Shown here in pieces: positions 46,159 to 54,860 of a DNA stretch of 64,000 nucleotides. The notes under the pieces are model-generated. The model worked only from the letters and a program-made list of their open reading frames with translations, searched no databases and had not been told where the DNA came from. Origin of the DNA: JAKFWF01 sp963741505 (lineage in GTDB: Bacteria > Pseudomonadota > Alphaproteobacteria > Rhizobiales > Hyphomicrobiaceae); contig CAVUIJ010000013.1 in NCBI GenBank assembly GCA_963741505.1, positions 310,001-374,000 on the forward strand. Direction: 5' to 3'. The translations under genes and the position numbers were made by a program. Each line of letters begins with the position of its first letter. Position 1 is the stretch's first letter.

Positions 46159-47247
46159 TCATTTCGGCAGCGCGCCTTCGATCCCCTGCACGTAGAAGTT
46201 CATGGCCGAAAGGTCCTTGTCGGAGATCTTTTCGCCGGCTTTCAGGAACTCGGTGCCGTCCTGCTTCTTCAAGGGGCCGGCAAAAGGATGCAACTCGCCT
46301 TTCATGATCTTGTCCTTGGCCGCATCGGCGAGCGCTGCCACCTCGGCCGGAACCTTTTTGCCGTAAGGCGCGAGCGTCAGCATGCCGCTGTTGAAACCGC
46401 CCCAGATGTCGCCGCTCTTCCACGAGCCGTCCATCACCGCCTTGACACGGGAAATGTAGTATGGCGCCCAGTTGTTGACGAGCGCTGTGAGTTGCGCGTT
46501 GGGACCGAAGGCTGCCATGTTCGACGCTTGGCCGACGGCGGCGATGCCGCGCTCCTCGGCGAACTTCATCGCCGCCGGACTGTCGGTGTGCTGGAACAGC
46601 ACGTCGGCGCCCTGGTCGGCGAGCGCCTTGGCGGCGTCGGCCTCCTTGCCCGGATCGAACCAGCTCGACACCCAAATGATCTTGAACTTCACATCCGGAT
46701 TGACCGACTTGGCGCCGAGGTAGGCGGCATTGATGCCCATCACCACCTCGGGGATCGGGAACGAGGCGATGTAGCCGATGGTATTCGACTTGGTCGTCTT
46801 GCCGGCGAGGATGCCGGCGACGTAGCGGCCCTCGTAATAGCGGATGTTCGAAGTCGCCATGTTTTCGGCCTGCTTGAAGCCGGAAACATGCTCGAACTTT
46901 ACCTTCGGATTGCGCGACGCGACCTTGAGCGTCGGGTTCATGAACCCGAACGAGGTGGTGAAGATGATGTCATTGCCGGCCTGCACCAGCTGATCGACGA
47001 CGCGCTCGGCGTCGGGGCCTTCGGAGACGTTCTCGATGTGCGTCGCCTCGACCTTGTCGCCGAACTCCTTCTGCACCGTGAGCAGGCCCTGATGGTGCTG
47101 ATAGGACCAGCCATGGTCGCCGATCGGGCCGACGTAGACGAAGGCGACCTTGGTCTTCTTGGCCTGCGCGACCGCGCCGGTGATGGCGGCCGCCGCCACC
47201 AGGATTGCCGCCGCGCCGGCGACCAGCCGGCCCAGTGAAAGTTTCAT
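46159..47247 (-). CDS. BMP-family ABC transporter substrate-binding protein
   Basis: A 362-residue periplasmic protein with an N-terminal signal peptide (LVAGAAAILVAAAAITGAVAQ) and the Bmp/Med fold: KVAFVYVGPIGDHGWSYQHH, then GYIASFPIPEVVMGINAAYL and VLFQHTDSPAAMKFAEERG. Family members bind nucleosides or purine-like compounds. No permease or ATPase genes for it are in the window, so the rest of the importer lies elsewhere. The ATG at 47247 is preceded by GGAGGGG. Confidence 0.85.
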   Translation of the reverse strand: MKLSLGRLVAGAAAILVAAAAITGAVAQAKKTKVAFVYVGPIGDHGWSYQHHQGLLTVQKEFGDKVEATHIENVSEGPDAERVVDQLVQAGNDIIFTTSFGFMNPTLKVASRNPKVKFEHVSGFKQAENMATSNIRYYEGRYVAGILAGKTTKSNTIGYIASFPIPEVVMGINAAYLGAKSVNPDVKFKIIWVSSWFDPGKEADAAKALADQGADVLFQHTDSPAAMKFAEERGIAAVGQASNMAAFGPNAQLTALVNNWAPYYISRVKAVMDGSWKSGDIWGGFNSGMLTLAPYGKKVPAEVAALADAAKDKIMKGELHPFAGPLKKQDGTEFLKAGEKISDKDLSAMNFYVQGIEGALPK

Positions 47248-47351
47248 CTTAACCCCTCCGATGATTGCGCGCCCGATGTCGCGACAGGACGAAGCCGGCA
47301 CCGTAGCGGTCCGGCGAAACGATGCCAACTGCCCACGACATCGACCGGGCC

Positions 47352-47410
47352 GGAGCCTGGCTTCAGCCTGGCTCCGTTCTGGAGTTGGTGCCAGGCTAAA
47401 GCCAGGCACC
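47352..47410. repeat. REPIN-like double hairpin, family B copy 2
   Basis: GGAGCC/GGCTCC hairpin (47352-47375) followed by GGTGCC/GGCACC hairpin (47387-47410), with cores CTGGCTTCAGCC and GGCTAAAGCCAG. The hairpin order is the reverse of copy 1 at 2351-2410. It lies in the divergent gap between the BMP-type gene and the fumarylacetoacetase-family gene. Confidence 0.75.
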
Positions 47411-47504
47411 AGGCGAGAGCCAAAGGGGGTTTACGGCGGCCCCAGGGCAGCCTACCGATTGAGCATTGCATGCCAATAAGCAGCCCCGAGGAAGGAACCC
47501 GCCC

Positions 47505-48353
47505 ATGAAACTCGTTCGTTTTGGTGCCGCCGGCCAGGAAAAGCCCGGTCTTGTCGATGCTGATGGCAACATCCGGGACCTGTCGCAACACGTGCCGGAA
47601 ATCACCGGCGAAACTCTGAGCCCTGCCCGGCTGGCCCACCTGAAGACGATCGACCCGAAGACCTTGCCGGTGGTGCCGAAGGGCGTCCGCCTCGGCGCAC
47701 CGGTCGCCAACGTGCGCAACTTCATCGCCGTCGGCCTCAACTACGTCGACCACGCCAAGGAGACCGGCTCGCCGATCCCCAAGGAGCCGATCCTGTTCAA
47801 CAAGCTCGCCAACTGCATCATCGGCCCCGACGACGACGTGATGATCCCGAAGAACTCGCTCAAACTCGACTGGGAAGTCGAGCTCGCGTTCGTGATCGGC
47901 ACCCGCGCGCGCTATGTCGAAGAGAAGAACGCGATGCAGCATATTGCCGGCTTCTGCATCTGCAATGACGTGTCCGAGCGCCACTTCCAGGCCGAGCGCG
48001 GCGGCCAATGGATGAAGGGCAAGAGCTTCGAGACCTCGGGCCCGCTCGGCCCCTGGCTCGTCACGCCCGATGAGATCAAGGACGTGCAGAACCTCGACAT
48101 GTGGCTCGACGTGTCGGGCAAGCGCATGCAGACCGGCAATACCCGGACCATGATCTTCTCGATCGCGCATCAGCTGCACTACATCTCGCAGTTCATGGTG
48201 CTCGAAGCCGGCGACGTGGTGACCACCGGCACGCCGCCGGGCGTCGGCCTCGGCATGAAGCCGCCGGTGTTCCTCAAAGCCGGCGACACCATGAAGCTGC
48301 ACATCGACGGCCTCGGCGAGCAGATGCAGAAGGTCGTGCCGTTCAAGGAGTGA
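47505..48353 (+). CDS. Fumarylacetoacetate hydrolase family protein
   Basis: A 282-residue enzyme of the FAH superfamily. After an N-terminal domain, the catalytic domain shows FIAVGLNYVDHAKETG, the metal-ligand region LDWEVELAFVIG, CICNDVSERHFQ and VVTTGTPPGVGLGMKPP. Members cleave C-C bonds in fumarylpyruvate-type acids, isomerise HHDD or act as ureidoglycolate lyase-like enzymes; the exact reaction is not decidable here. ATG at 47505 with GAGGAAGGAA upstream. Confidence 0.85.
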   Translation: MKLVRFGAAGQEKPGLVDADGNIRDLSQHVPEITGETLSPARLAHLKTIDPKTLPVVPKGVRLGAPVANVRNFIAVGLNYVDHAKETGSPIPKEPILFNKLANCIIGPDDDVMIPKNSLKLDWEVELAFVIGTRARYVEEKNAMQHIAGFCICNDVSERHFQAERGGQWMKGKSFETSGPLGPWLVTPDEIKDVQNLDMWLDVSGKRMQTGNTRTMIFSIAHQLHYISQFMVLEAGDVVTTGTPPGVGLGMKPPVFLKAGDTMKLHIDGLGEQMQKVVPFKE

Positions 48354-48602
48354 TCCGAATACGTGCGTGTGGCACCCGTCTCCATCCTGTTCTTGCTTTC
48401 CCGGAACGCCCACGGCAGTGGGCGTATCCGGGATCGCGTCCTATCGATGGGACGCGGTCCCGGGTCTCGCGCGTCCCGCGCGCTCGCCCGGGAAGGCAAC
48501 TGGATGGAAATTGCCAAACCGGCTAACAACCTAGCGTACAGCCGCAAGGGTTAGTATGCCACCAGCTGAGGGGCCGCGTGTGACGTAGGAGTTGATCGTA
48601 TC
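48354..48602. other. Intergenic region with inverted-repeat elements
   Basis: A 249-bp gap. It contains ACGCCCACGGCAGTGGGCGT (48408-48427), a strong hairpin, followed by TCCGGGATCGCGTCC and GGACGCGGTCCCGGG (about 48428-48463), a second inverted repeat. Together they look like a dispersed palindromic element or terminator after the FAH-family gene. No gene is supported. Confidence 0.5.
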
Positions 48603-51050
48603 ATGACCAAGCAACTTCCCGCGCACGCCCGCGTGGTGATCGTCGGCGGCGGCATCATCGGCTCGTCGATCGCCTATCACCTGACGAAGCTCGGCTGGCA
48701 CGACGTGGTGCTCTTCGAACGCAAGCGGCTGACCAGCGGCACCACCTGGCACGCCGCCGGCCTCGTCGGGCAGCTAAGAGCCACAGCGAACCTGACCAAG
48801 CTCGCGCAGTACACGACCAACCTCTACGCCGGCCTCGAGAAGGAGACCGGCCAGGCCACCGGCTTCATGCAGCGCGGCAGTCTGTCAGTTGCGACCAACG
48901 CCGAACGCCTTGAGGAATTGCAGCGCGGCGCCTCGATGGCCAAGGTGTTCGGCCTCGAAGTGCACGTCGTCGGCCCAGCCGACATCAAGAAGAAATGGCC
49001 GCTGCTCAACGTCGCCGATGTGGTCGGCGGCGTCTGGCTGCCGAACGACGGCCAGACCAATCCGATCGACACCACGATGGCGCTGATCAAGGGCGCGACC
49101 AGCGGCGGCGCCCGCGTGTTCGAGAACACCGCCGTCACCCGGATCAAGACTTTGGCCGGCCGCGCTACCGGCGTTGTCACCGAGCAGGGCGAGATCGACG
49201 CCGAGTACGTCGTGCTGGCGACCGGCATGTGGTCGCGCCACCTGGGGGCTGCCGCCGGCGTCAACATCCCGCTAGCTGCCTGCGAGCACTTCTACATCGT
49301 CACCGAGCCGTTCCCGGGGCTGGCACCTGATCTGCCCGTACTTCGCGATCCCGACAACTGCGCCTACTACAAGGAAGACGCCGGCAAGCTGCTGCTCGGC
49401 GCCTTCGAGGGCAACGCCAAAGCCTGGGCACCCGAGGGCCCGCCCGCCGACTTCGAGTTCGGTGAGCTGCCGGAGGACTTCGAGCACTTCCAGCCGATCC
49501 TCGAAGCCGCCATGAAGCGGCTGCCGGCGCTGGAGAAGGTCGGCATCCGCAAGTTCTTCAATGGGCCGGAAAGTTTCACGCCGGACGTGCGCTACATGCT
49601 GGGCGAGGCGCCGGAGCTCGAGCATCTGTTCGTTGCCGCCGGCTTCAATTCGATTGGAATTCAATCGGCCGGCGGCGCCGGCAAGGTGCTCGCCGAATGG
49701 ATCGTCGGCGGCCAGCCGCCAATGGACCTGTGGGACGTCGACATCCGCCGCATGCATCCATTCCAGGCGGAGACGAACTATATTTCGGCGCGGGCGGCAG
49801 AGTCGCTGGGGCTGCTCTACGCCATGCACTGGCCCTACAAGCAGTATGAGACCGGCCGCAACATTCGCCTGTCGCCGCTGCACGACCGGATGAAAGCCAA
49901 CGGCGCCTGCTTCGGCGAGGCCGCCGGCATGGAGCGGCCGAACTGGTTCGCGCCGAACGGCGTGAAGCCGGAATATCGCTACAGCTACAAGCGACAGAAC
50001 TGGTTCCCCTATGCTGCGGCCGAGCACAAGGCGGCGCGCGAGGCGGTCGCCCTCTTCGACATGACCTCGTTCGCCAAGATCCGCGTGGTCGGCCGCGATG
50101 CCGAAGCCACGTTGCAGAGGATCTGCGCCAACGATGTCGGCGGCAGGGTCGGCCGCGTCGTCTACACCCAGTGGCTCAATGAGCGCGGCGGCATCGAGGC
50201 TGATCTGACGGTGACCCGCACTGGCGAAACCGAATTCATGGTGGTGACCGCCGGCGCCACCGGCCGGCGCGACTTTGGCTGGCTCAAGCGCAACATTGCG
50301 AACGGCGCGCAAGTCGAGGTGGAGGACATCTCCGACAGCTTTGCCGTGATGAGCGTAATGGGGCCGAATTCGCGCGCTCTGCTCACCAAGGTCTCGGGAG
50401 CGGACCTGTCGAACGCCGCATTCCCGTTCGCGACCTCTCAATCGATCAAGATCGCAGGTGCAGAACTGCGGGCATCCCGAATTACCTACGTCGGGGAACT
50501 TGGCTGGGAGTTGTACGTGCCGGCCACATCGGCGGAGAAGGTGTTCGACGCGATCATGGCGGCGGGCGGAGCGTTCGGCCTGAAACTCGCCGGCATCCAC
50601 ACCCTCGATTCTTGCCGCATGGAAAAAGCCTACCGACACTGGGGTCATGATATCTCGGACGAAGACACGCCGCTCGAGGCCGGCCTGATGTTCGCGGTCA
50701 AGGTGGAAAAGCCGGGCGGCTTCATCGGCCGCGAGGCGCTGCTGGCACAGATGGCGAAGCCGCAGACCAAGCGCCTGTTGCAGTTCGTCTTGCAGGATCC
50801 CGAGCCGCTGCTCTACCACAACGAGCCGATCTGGATCGGCGACCGCATCGTCGGCCGCACCACGTCAGGCGCCTACGGCCACCACGTCGGCCGCGCCATC
50901 GCGCTCGGTTATGTGAGCAATATGACCGGCGTTACCGACGACTTCGTCGCCAGTAGCAAATTCGAGATCGAGGTCGCGGGCAAACGCTTCGCTGCCAAGG
51001 CCTATCTGGCGCCGGTGTATGATCCGAAGAGCGCGCGCGTGCGCGGCTGA
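48603..51050 (+). CDS. FAD-dependent dimethylglycine/sarcosine dehydrogenase-like protein with GcvT domain
   Basis: An 815-residue two-part enzyme. The N-terminal DAO-type flavoprotein has the dinucleotide motif RVVIVGGGIIGSSIAYHL (about 10-27) and SGTTWHAAGLVG with the flavin-linking histidine position of this family. From about residue 425 it has GcvT-like folate-binding domains (MKANGACFGEAAGMERPNWF, FDMTSFAKI, CRMEKAYRHWGHD). Relatives oxidatively demethylate dimethylglycine or sarcosine, passing the one-carbon unit to tetrahydrofolate. It is followed 15 nt later by a 2OG oxygenase gene, suggesting a demethylation pathway. Confidence 0.85.
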   Translation: MTKQLPAHARVVIVGGGIIGSSIAYHLTKLGWHDVVLFERKRLTSGTTWHAAGLVGQLRATANLTKLAQYTTNLYAGLEKETGQATGFMQRGSLSVATNAERLEELQRGASMAKVFGLEVHVVGPADIKKKWPLLNVADVVGGVWLPNDGQTNPIDTTMALIKGATSGGARVFENTAVTRIKTLAGRATGVVTEQGEIDAEYVVLATGMWSRHLGAAAGVNIPLAACEHFYIVTEPFPGLAPDLPVLRDPDNCAYYKEDAGKLLLGAFEGNAKAWAPEGPPADFEFGELPEDFEHFQPILEAAMKRLPALEKVGIRKFFNGPESFTPDVRYMLGEAPELEHLFVAAGFNSIGIQSAGGAGKVLAEWIVGGQPPMDLWDVDIRRMHPFQAETNYISARAAESLGLLYAMHWPYKQYETGRNIRLSPLHDRMKANGACFGEAAGMERPNWFAPNGVKPEYRYSYKRQNWFPYAAAEHKAAREAVALFDMTSFAKIRVVGRDAEATLQRICANDVGGRVGRVVYTQWLNERGGIEADLTVTRTGETEFMVVTAGATGRRDFGWLKRNIANGAQVEVEDISDSFAVMSVMGPNSRALLTKVSGADLSNAAFPFATSQSIKIAGAELRASRITYVGELGWELYVPATSAEKVFDAIMAAGGAFGLKLAGIHTLDSCRMEKAYRHWGHDISDEDTPLEAGLMFAVKVEKPGGFIGREALLAQMAKPQTKRLLQFVLQDPEPLLYHNEPIWIGDRIVGRTTSGAYGHHVGRAIALGYVSNMTGVTDDFVASSKFEIEVAGKRFAAKAYLAPVYDPKSARVRG

Positions 51051-51065
51051 TCGAGGAATTCGCTC

Positions 51066-52088
51066 ATGGCACTGCCCCGCATCGATATCGGGCCACTGTT
51101 CGCACCGGCGTCGCCCGAGCGCGATACCGCCGACCGAGCGATCATGGCCGCCGCCCGCGACTATGGCTTCATGACTGTTACCGGGCTGCCGGCCGATGTG
51201 CCGATCGACGCCGGCACGCGGCGCGATCTGCTGCGCCTGTTCACGTTGCCGGAGGCGGAGAGCGCCAAGCTTTGGCGGCAGAAGTTCGATCCCGCCAACC
51301 CCAACGTCTATCGTGGCTGGTTCCCCAAGCAGGACGGCACAGTCACCTGCAAGGAAGGCATTGACATGGGGCCGGACTGTGCCTACGGCGCAGCACGTGT
51401 CGCCGCCGGCGACCCGTTGTGCGAGGCGACGCCGCTGCCGCCCGAGAACGCGCTGCCCGGCTGGCGCGCGACGGTCGCCCGCTACTATCGCGGCATGGAA
51501 CTGACCGGACGGATATTGATGCGTTCGATCGCGCGCGGCCTCGCCCTGCCCGAGACGACCTTCGACGAGGCCTTCGAGGGCGGCATCTCGACGCTGCGGC
51601 TGATCCATTATCCGCTGCGTTCCGAGGCGCAATTGGCGACAGTGAAGGATCCCGAGCTGTGGGTGACGCATAACGGCGAACGCCGCTTCGTATCCGGCAA
51701 GGCGCACGTCGATAGCGGCTTCGTCACCCTGCTGGCCCAGGACGGGGTGCCGGGCTTGCAGGCGCGCGCACTCGACGGCTCCTGGATCGACGTCGAGCCG
51801 CGCGAGGGCACGTTGGCGGTGAATTTCGGCAAGGTGCTCGACCGTTGGACCGGGGGGCGGATCAAGGCCACGGAGCATCGGGTCATCGGTACCGGTTCAG
51901 CCCGCCATTCGATCCCGTTCTTCTACGAGCCGCGCGTCGATGCCGAGATCGCGGCACTGCCGCTCGCCGGCATTACGCCATTCGAGCCGTTCTTCTATGG
52001 CGACCACCTGTGGGCGGCGACGACCAAGTTCGTCGAGTTCCACGGCATGGAGAGCTTGCGCCGGCCACGCCGGCCGACCGCCGCATGA
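51066..52088 (+). CDS. Isopenicillin-N-synthase-like 2-oxoglutarate/Fe(II) oxygenase
   Basis: A 340-residue non-heme iron oxygenase. The N-terminal half is the DIOX_N domain (PRIDIGPLFAPASPERDTAD, ARDYGFMTVTGLP). The iron ligands lie in KAHVDSGFVTLL (His and Asp, near residue 215) and TEHRVIGTGSARHSIPFFYE (distal His near 273, then the R-x-S 2-oxoglutarate site). It forms a likely two-gene unit with the upstream flavoprotein. Hydroxylation or demethylation of an amino-acid-like compound is a reasonable guess. Confidence 0.82.
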   Translation: MALPRIDIGPLFAPASPERDTADRAIMAAARDYGFMTVTGLPADVPIDAGTRRDLLRLFTLPEAESAKLWRQKFDPANPNVYRGWFPKQDGTVTCKEGIDMGPDCAYGAARVAAGDPLCEATPLPPENALPGWRATVARYYRGMELTGRILMRSIARGLALPETTFDEAFEGGISTLRLIHYPLRSEAQLATVKDPELWVTHNGERRFVSGKAHVDSGFVTLLAQDGVPGLQARALDGSWIDVEPREGTLAVNFGKVLDRWTGGRIKATEHRVIGTGSARHSIPFFYEPRVDAEIAALPLAGITPFEPFFYGDHLWAATTKFVEFHGMESLRRPRRPTAA

Positions 52089-52364
52089 TCAGCCGTCGCC
52101 GTGGCCGAACAGCTTCATCAGCTCCTCGATCTTCTGGTTCTGCTCGGCTTTGCTGCCGCTCGTCATCGCGTGCTTGACGCAATGGTGCACGTGATCGCGC
52201 AGCACCTCCTGCTCGACCCGGCGCAATGCTGCGCGAGCGGCGGCGATCTGCGTCACGATATCGATGCAGTAGCGATCCTCCTCCATCATGCGGGCGAGCC
52301 CACGCACCTGGCCCTCGATGCGGTTGAGGCGTTTCAGACATGATGCCCGGGTGTCGTTTTGCAT
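52089..52364 (-). CDS. csoR: CsoR-type copper-sensing repressor
   Basis: A 91-residue four-helix regulator of the CsoR/RcnR family. The Cu(I) site pattern is present: Cys in DRYCIDI, then H-x3-C in DHVHHC. This favours copper over nickel/cobalt (RcnR) or formaldehyde (FrmR) sensing. The start CLKRLNRIEGQVRGLARM is the conserved DNA-binding helix region. It diverges from a copper ATPase gene across a gap containing two operator-like palindromes. Derepression by Cu(I) is the expected mode. Confidence 0.88.
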   Translation of the reverse strand: MQNDTRASCLKRLNRIEGQVRGLARMMEEDRYCIDIVTQIAAARAALRRVEQEVLRDHVHHCVKHAMTSGSKAEQNQKIEELMKLFGHGDG

Positions 52365-52373
52365 GCTTGACAC

Positions 52374-52390
52374 ATACCCTGCTGGGGTAT
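52374..52390. promoter_or_regulatory. CsoR-type operator palindrome 1
   Basis: ATACCCTGCTGGGGTAT, a near-perfect palindrome of the TACCC-N-GGGTA type bound by CsoR regulators. It starts 10 nt upstream of the csoR ATG, so it probably mediates autorepression. Confidence 0.65.
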
Positions 52391-52409
52391 AGCGGTCAAT
52401 GGCGGTCAG

Positions 52410-52426
52410 ATACCCCCTCGGGGTAG
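52410..52426. promoter_or_regulatory. CsoR-type operator palindrome 2
   Basis: ATACCCCCTCGGGGTAG, a second TACCCC/GGGGTA palindrome 36 bp from the first, 20 nt upstream of the copper ATPase ATG and just before its GAGGAG ribosome binding site. It probably represses the ATPase gene. Confidence 0.65.
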
Positions 52427-52445
52427 CATACGCGAGGAGCCGATC

Positions 52446-54776
52446 ATGCCCCATCCGCATTCGAGCGATCATGCCGTGCCGAGGATTCAAATGGCGAAGG
52501 ACCCGGTCTGCGGCATGGACGTCGATACGACCAAGGGCAAGCCGACCGCCGACCACGACGGCCAGACCTACCATTTCTGCTGCAACGGCTGCCGCACCAA
52601 GTTCGTCGCCGACCCCTTGAGGTATCTCGGCGCCACCAAACCGGCGCCGCAGCCGATGCCGGCGGGCACGATCTACACCTGCCCGATGCACCCCGAGATC
52701 CGGCAAGTTGGGCCCGGCAGCTGCCCGATCTGCGGCATGGCGCTCGAACCGGATATCGTCACCGCCGACAGCGGTCCCAACCCCGAGCTCGCCGACATGA
52801 CGCGTCGGTTCTGGATCGGCCTTGCGCTGGCCCTCCCCGTGCTTCTGCTCGAAATGGGCGGTCACCTGTCGCACCGCCTGATGCTGTTCGCGCCGCAGAC
52901 TTCGAACTGGCTGCAATTCGTGTTCGCGACGCCGGTGGTGGTGTGGGCGGGCTGGCCGTTCTTCGAGCGCGGCTGGGCCTCCCTCAAGAGCCGCAACCTC
53001 AACATGTTCACGCTGATCGCCATCGGCACCGGCGTGGCGTGGAGCTACAGCGTCATCGCAACGATCCTGCCCGATCTGTTCCCGGCCGCCATGCGCGGCG
53101 CCGACGGCGCCGTGCCGGTCTATTTCGAAGCCGCCGCGGTGATCACCGTGCTGGTATTGCTCGGCCAGGTGCTGGAGCTGCGCGCCCGCGATCAGACCAG
53201 CGGTGCCATCAAGGCGTTGCTGAAACTGGCGCCGAAGCAAGCGACGCGGGTGACCGCCGACGGCCGCGACCAGGTCGTAGCACTCGACGCCGTCGTCGCC
53301 GGCGATCGCCTCAGGGTGCGGCCGGGTGAAAACGTGCCGGTCGATGGCGTCGTCATCGAGGGCCGCAGCACGCTCGATGAATCGATGGTCACCGGCGAAT
53401 CGATGCCCGTCACCCGCGAGGCCGGCGCCCGGGTGATCGGCGGCACCATGAACCAGACCGGCGCCTTCATCATGCAGGCCGAAAAGGTCGGCGCCGCGAC
53501 GATGCTCGCCCAGATCGTGCAGATGGTGGCGCAGGCGCAGCGCAGCAGAGCGCCGATCCAGCGGCTCGCCGATCAGGTCGCCGGCTGGTTCGTGCCGCTC
53601 GTCATCGCCATCGCCATTCTTGCGTTTGCAGCGTGGACATTGTTCGGGCCGCAGCCGCGATTGACGTTCGCGCTGATTGCGGCGGTATCGGTGCTGATTA
53701 TCGCCTGCCCCTGCGCCTTGGGGCTTGCCACGCCGATGTCGATCATGGTCGGCGTCGGCCGCGGTGCAGGGTCCGGCATCCTGATCAAGAACGCAGAGGC
53801 GCTCGAGCGGATGGAGAAGGTCGACACCATCGTCATCGACAAGACCGGCACGCTGACCGAGGGGCGGCCGTCGGTGGACGGGCTGCAGACCGCACCCGGC
53901 ATTGCGGCCGATGACCTGCTCGCCCTCGCCGCCAGCGTCGAACGGCAGAGCCAGCACCCGCTCGGCGCCGCGATCGTCCGCGCCGCAGCCGATCGCGGCC
54001 TGGCGATGGCCGACGTCACGGGCTTCGATGCGCCCTCGGGTAAGGGCGTCAGTGGCACCACTGTGGGAAAGAAGATCGTGATCGGCAATCAGCGCATCCT
54101 GCGCGAGGCCGGCATGAGCACCGACGCGCTTGACGCCCACGCCGAAGCATTCCGGCGCGACGGCGCCACAGCGATCTATGTCGCCATCGACGGCAAACCG
54201 GCCGGCGTCATCGGCATTGCCGATGCCATCAAGGCCTCGACGCCGGCAGCGATCGCCGCCCTCAGGCACGCCGGCCTGCGCGTCGTCATGCTGACGGGTG
54301 ACAACATGACCACTGCCCGCGCGGTCGCCGACAGGCTCGGCATCGTCGAGATCGAGGCCGATGTCCTGCCGGATCGCAAAAGCCAGATCGTCAAGCGCCT
54401 GCGGGAGGAGGGCCGTGTCGTTGCCATGGCTGGTGACGGCATCAACGATGCACCCGCGCTTGCCGCCGCCGATGTCGGTATCGCCATGGGCACCGGTACC
54501 GACGTGGCGATTGAAAGCGCCGGCATCACGCTCGTCAAGGGCGACCTCAACGGCATCGTCCGCGCCCGCACGCTGTCGGCTGCAACAATGTCGAACATCC
54601 GCCAGAACCTGTTCTTCGCCTTTTTCTACAACGCCGCCGGCGTGCCGATTGCGGCCGGCGTGCTCTACCCGATGTTCGGCCTGCTGCTGTCGCCGGTGAT
54701 CGCGGCAGCGGCGATGTCGCTGTCATCGGTCAGCGTCATCGGCAACGCGCTCAGGTTGCGTACGATGAGGCTTTGA
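52446..54776 (+). CDS. copA: Copper-translocating P1B-type ATPase with N-terminal YHS domain
   Basis: A 776-residue Cu(I) exporter of the inner membrane. Domain order: a YHS domain (DPVCGMDVD and FCCNGCRTKF, about 19-55); a heavy-metal-binding module (YTCPMHPEI and GSCPICGMALEP, about 75-103); eight membrane helices with the CPC motif in IIACPCALGLATP; phosphorylation site DKTGTLTEG; SQHPLGAAI; and GDGINDAPAL. A classical GMTCxxC domain is absent. ATG at 52446 with GAGGAG before it. Divergent csoR and the two palindromes indicate copper control. Confidence 0.9.
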   Translation: MPHPHSSDHAVPRIQMAKDPVCGMDVDTTKGKPTADHDGQTYHFCCNGCRTKFVADPLRYLGATKPAPQPMPAGTIYTCPMHPEIRQVGPGSCPICGMALEPDIVTADSGPNPELADMTRRFWIGLALALPVLLLEMGGHLSHRLMLFAPQTSNWLQFVFATPVVVWAGWPFFERGWASLKSRNLNMFTLIAIGTGVAWSYSVIATILPDLFPAAMRGADGAVPVYFEAAAVITVLVLLGQVLELRARDQTSGAIKALLKLAPKQATRVTADGRDQVVALDAVVAGDRLRVRPGENVPVDGVVIEGRSTLDESMVTGESMPVTREAGARVIGGTMNQTGAFIMQAEKVGAATMLAQIVQMVAQAQRSRAPIQRLADQVAGWFVPLVIAIAILAFAAWTLFGPQPRLTFALIAAVSVLIIACPCALGLATPMSIMVGVGRGAGSGILIKNAEALERMEKVDTIVIDKTGTLTEGRPSVDGLQTAPGIAADDLLALAASVERQSQHPLGAAIVRAAADRGLAMADVTGFDAPSGKGVSGTTVGKKIVIGNQRILREAGMSTDALDAHAEAFRRDGATAIYVAIDGKPAGVIGIADAIKASTPAAIAALRHAGLRVVMLTGDNMTTARAVADRLGIVEIEADVLPDRKSQIVKRLREEGRVVAMAGDGINDAPALAAADVGIAMGTGTDVAIESAGITLVKGDLNGIVRARTLSAATMSNIRQNLFFAFFYNAAGVPIAAGVLYPMFGLLLSPVIAAAAMSLSSVSVIGNALRLRTMRL

Positions 54777-54860
54777 TGGCCGCGACGCGTCACACTCGCT
54801 CTTGCATCCAATCCCGGCCCGGCCGACTATCAAGCCACAATGAATTCCTGGGAGATTGAA

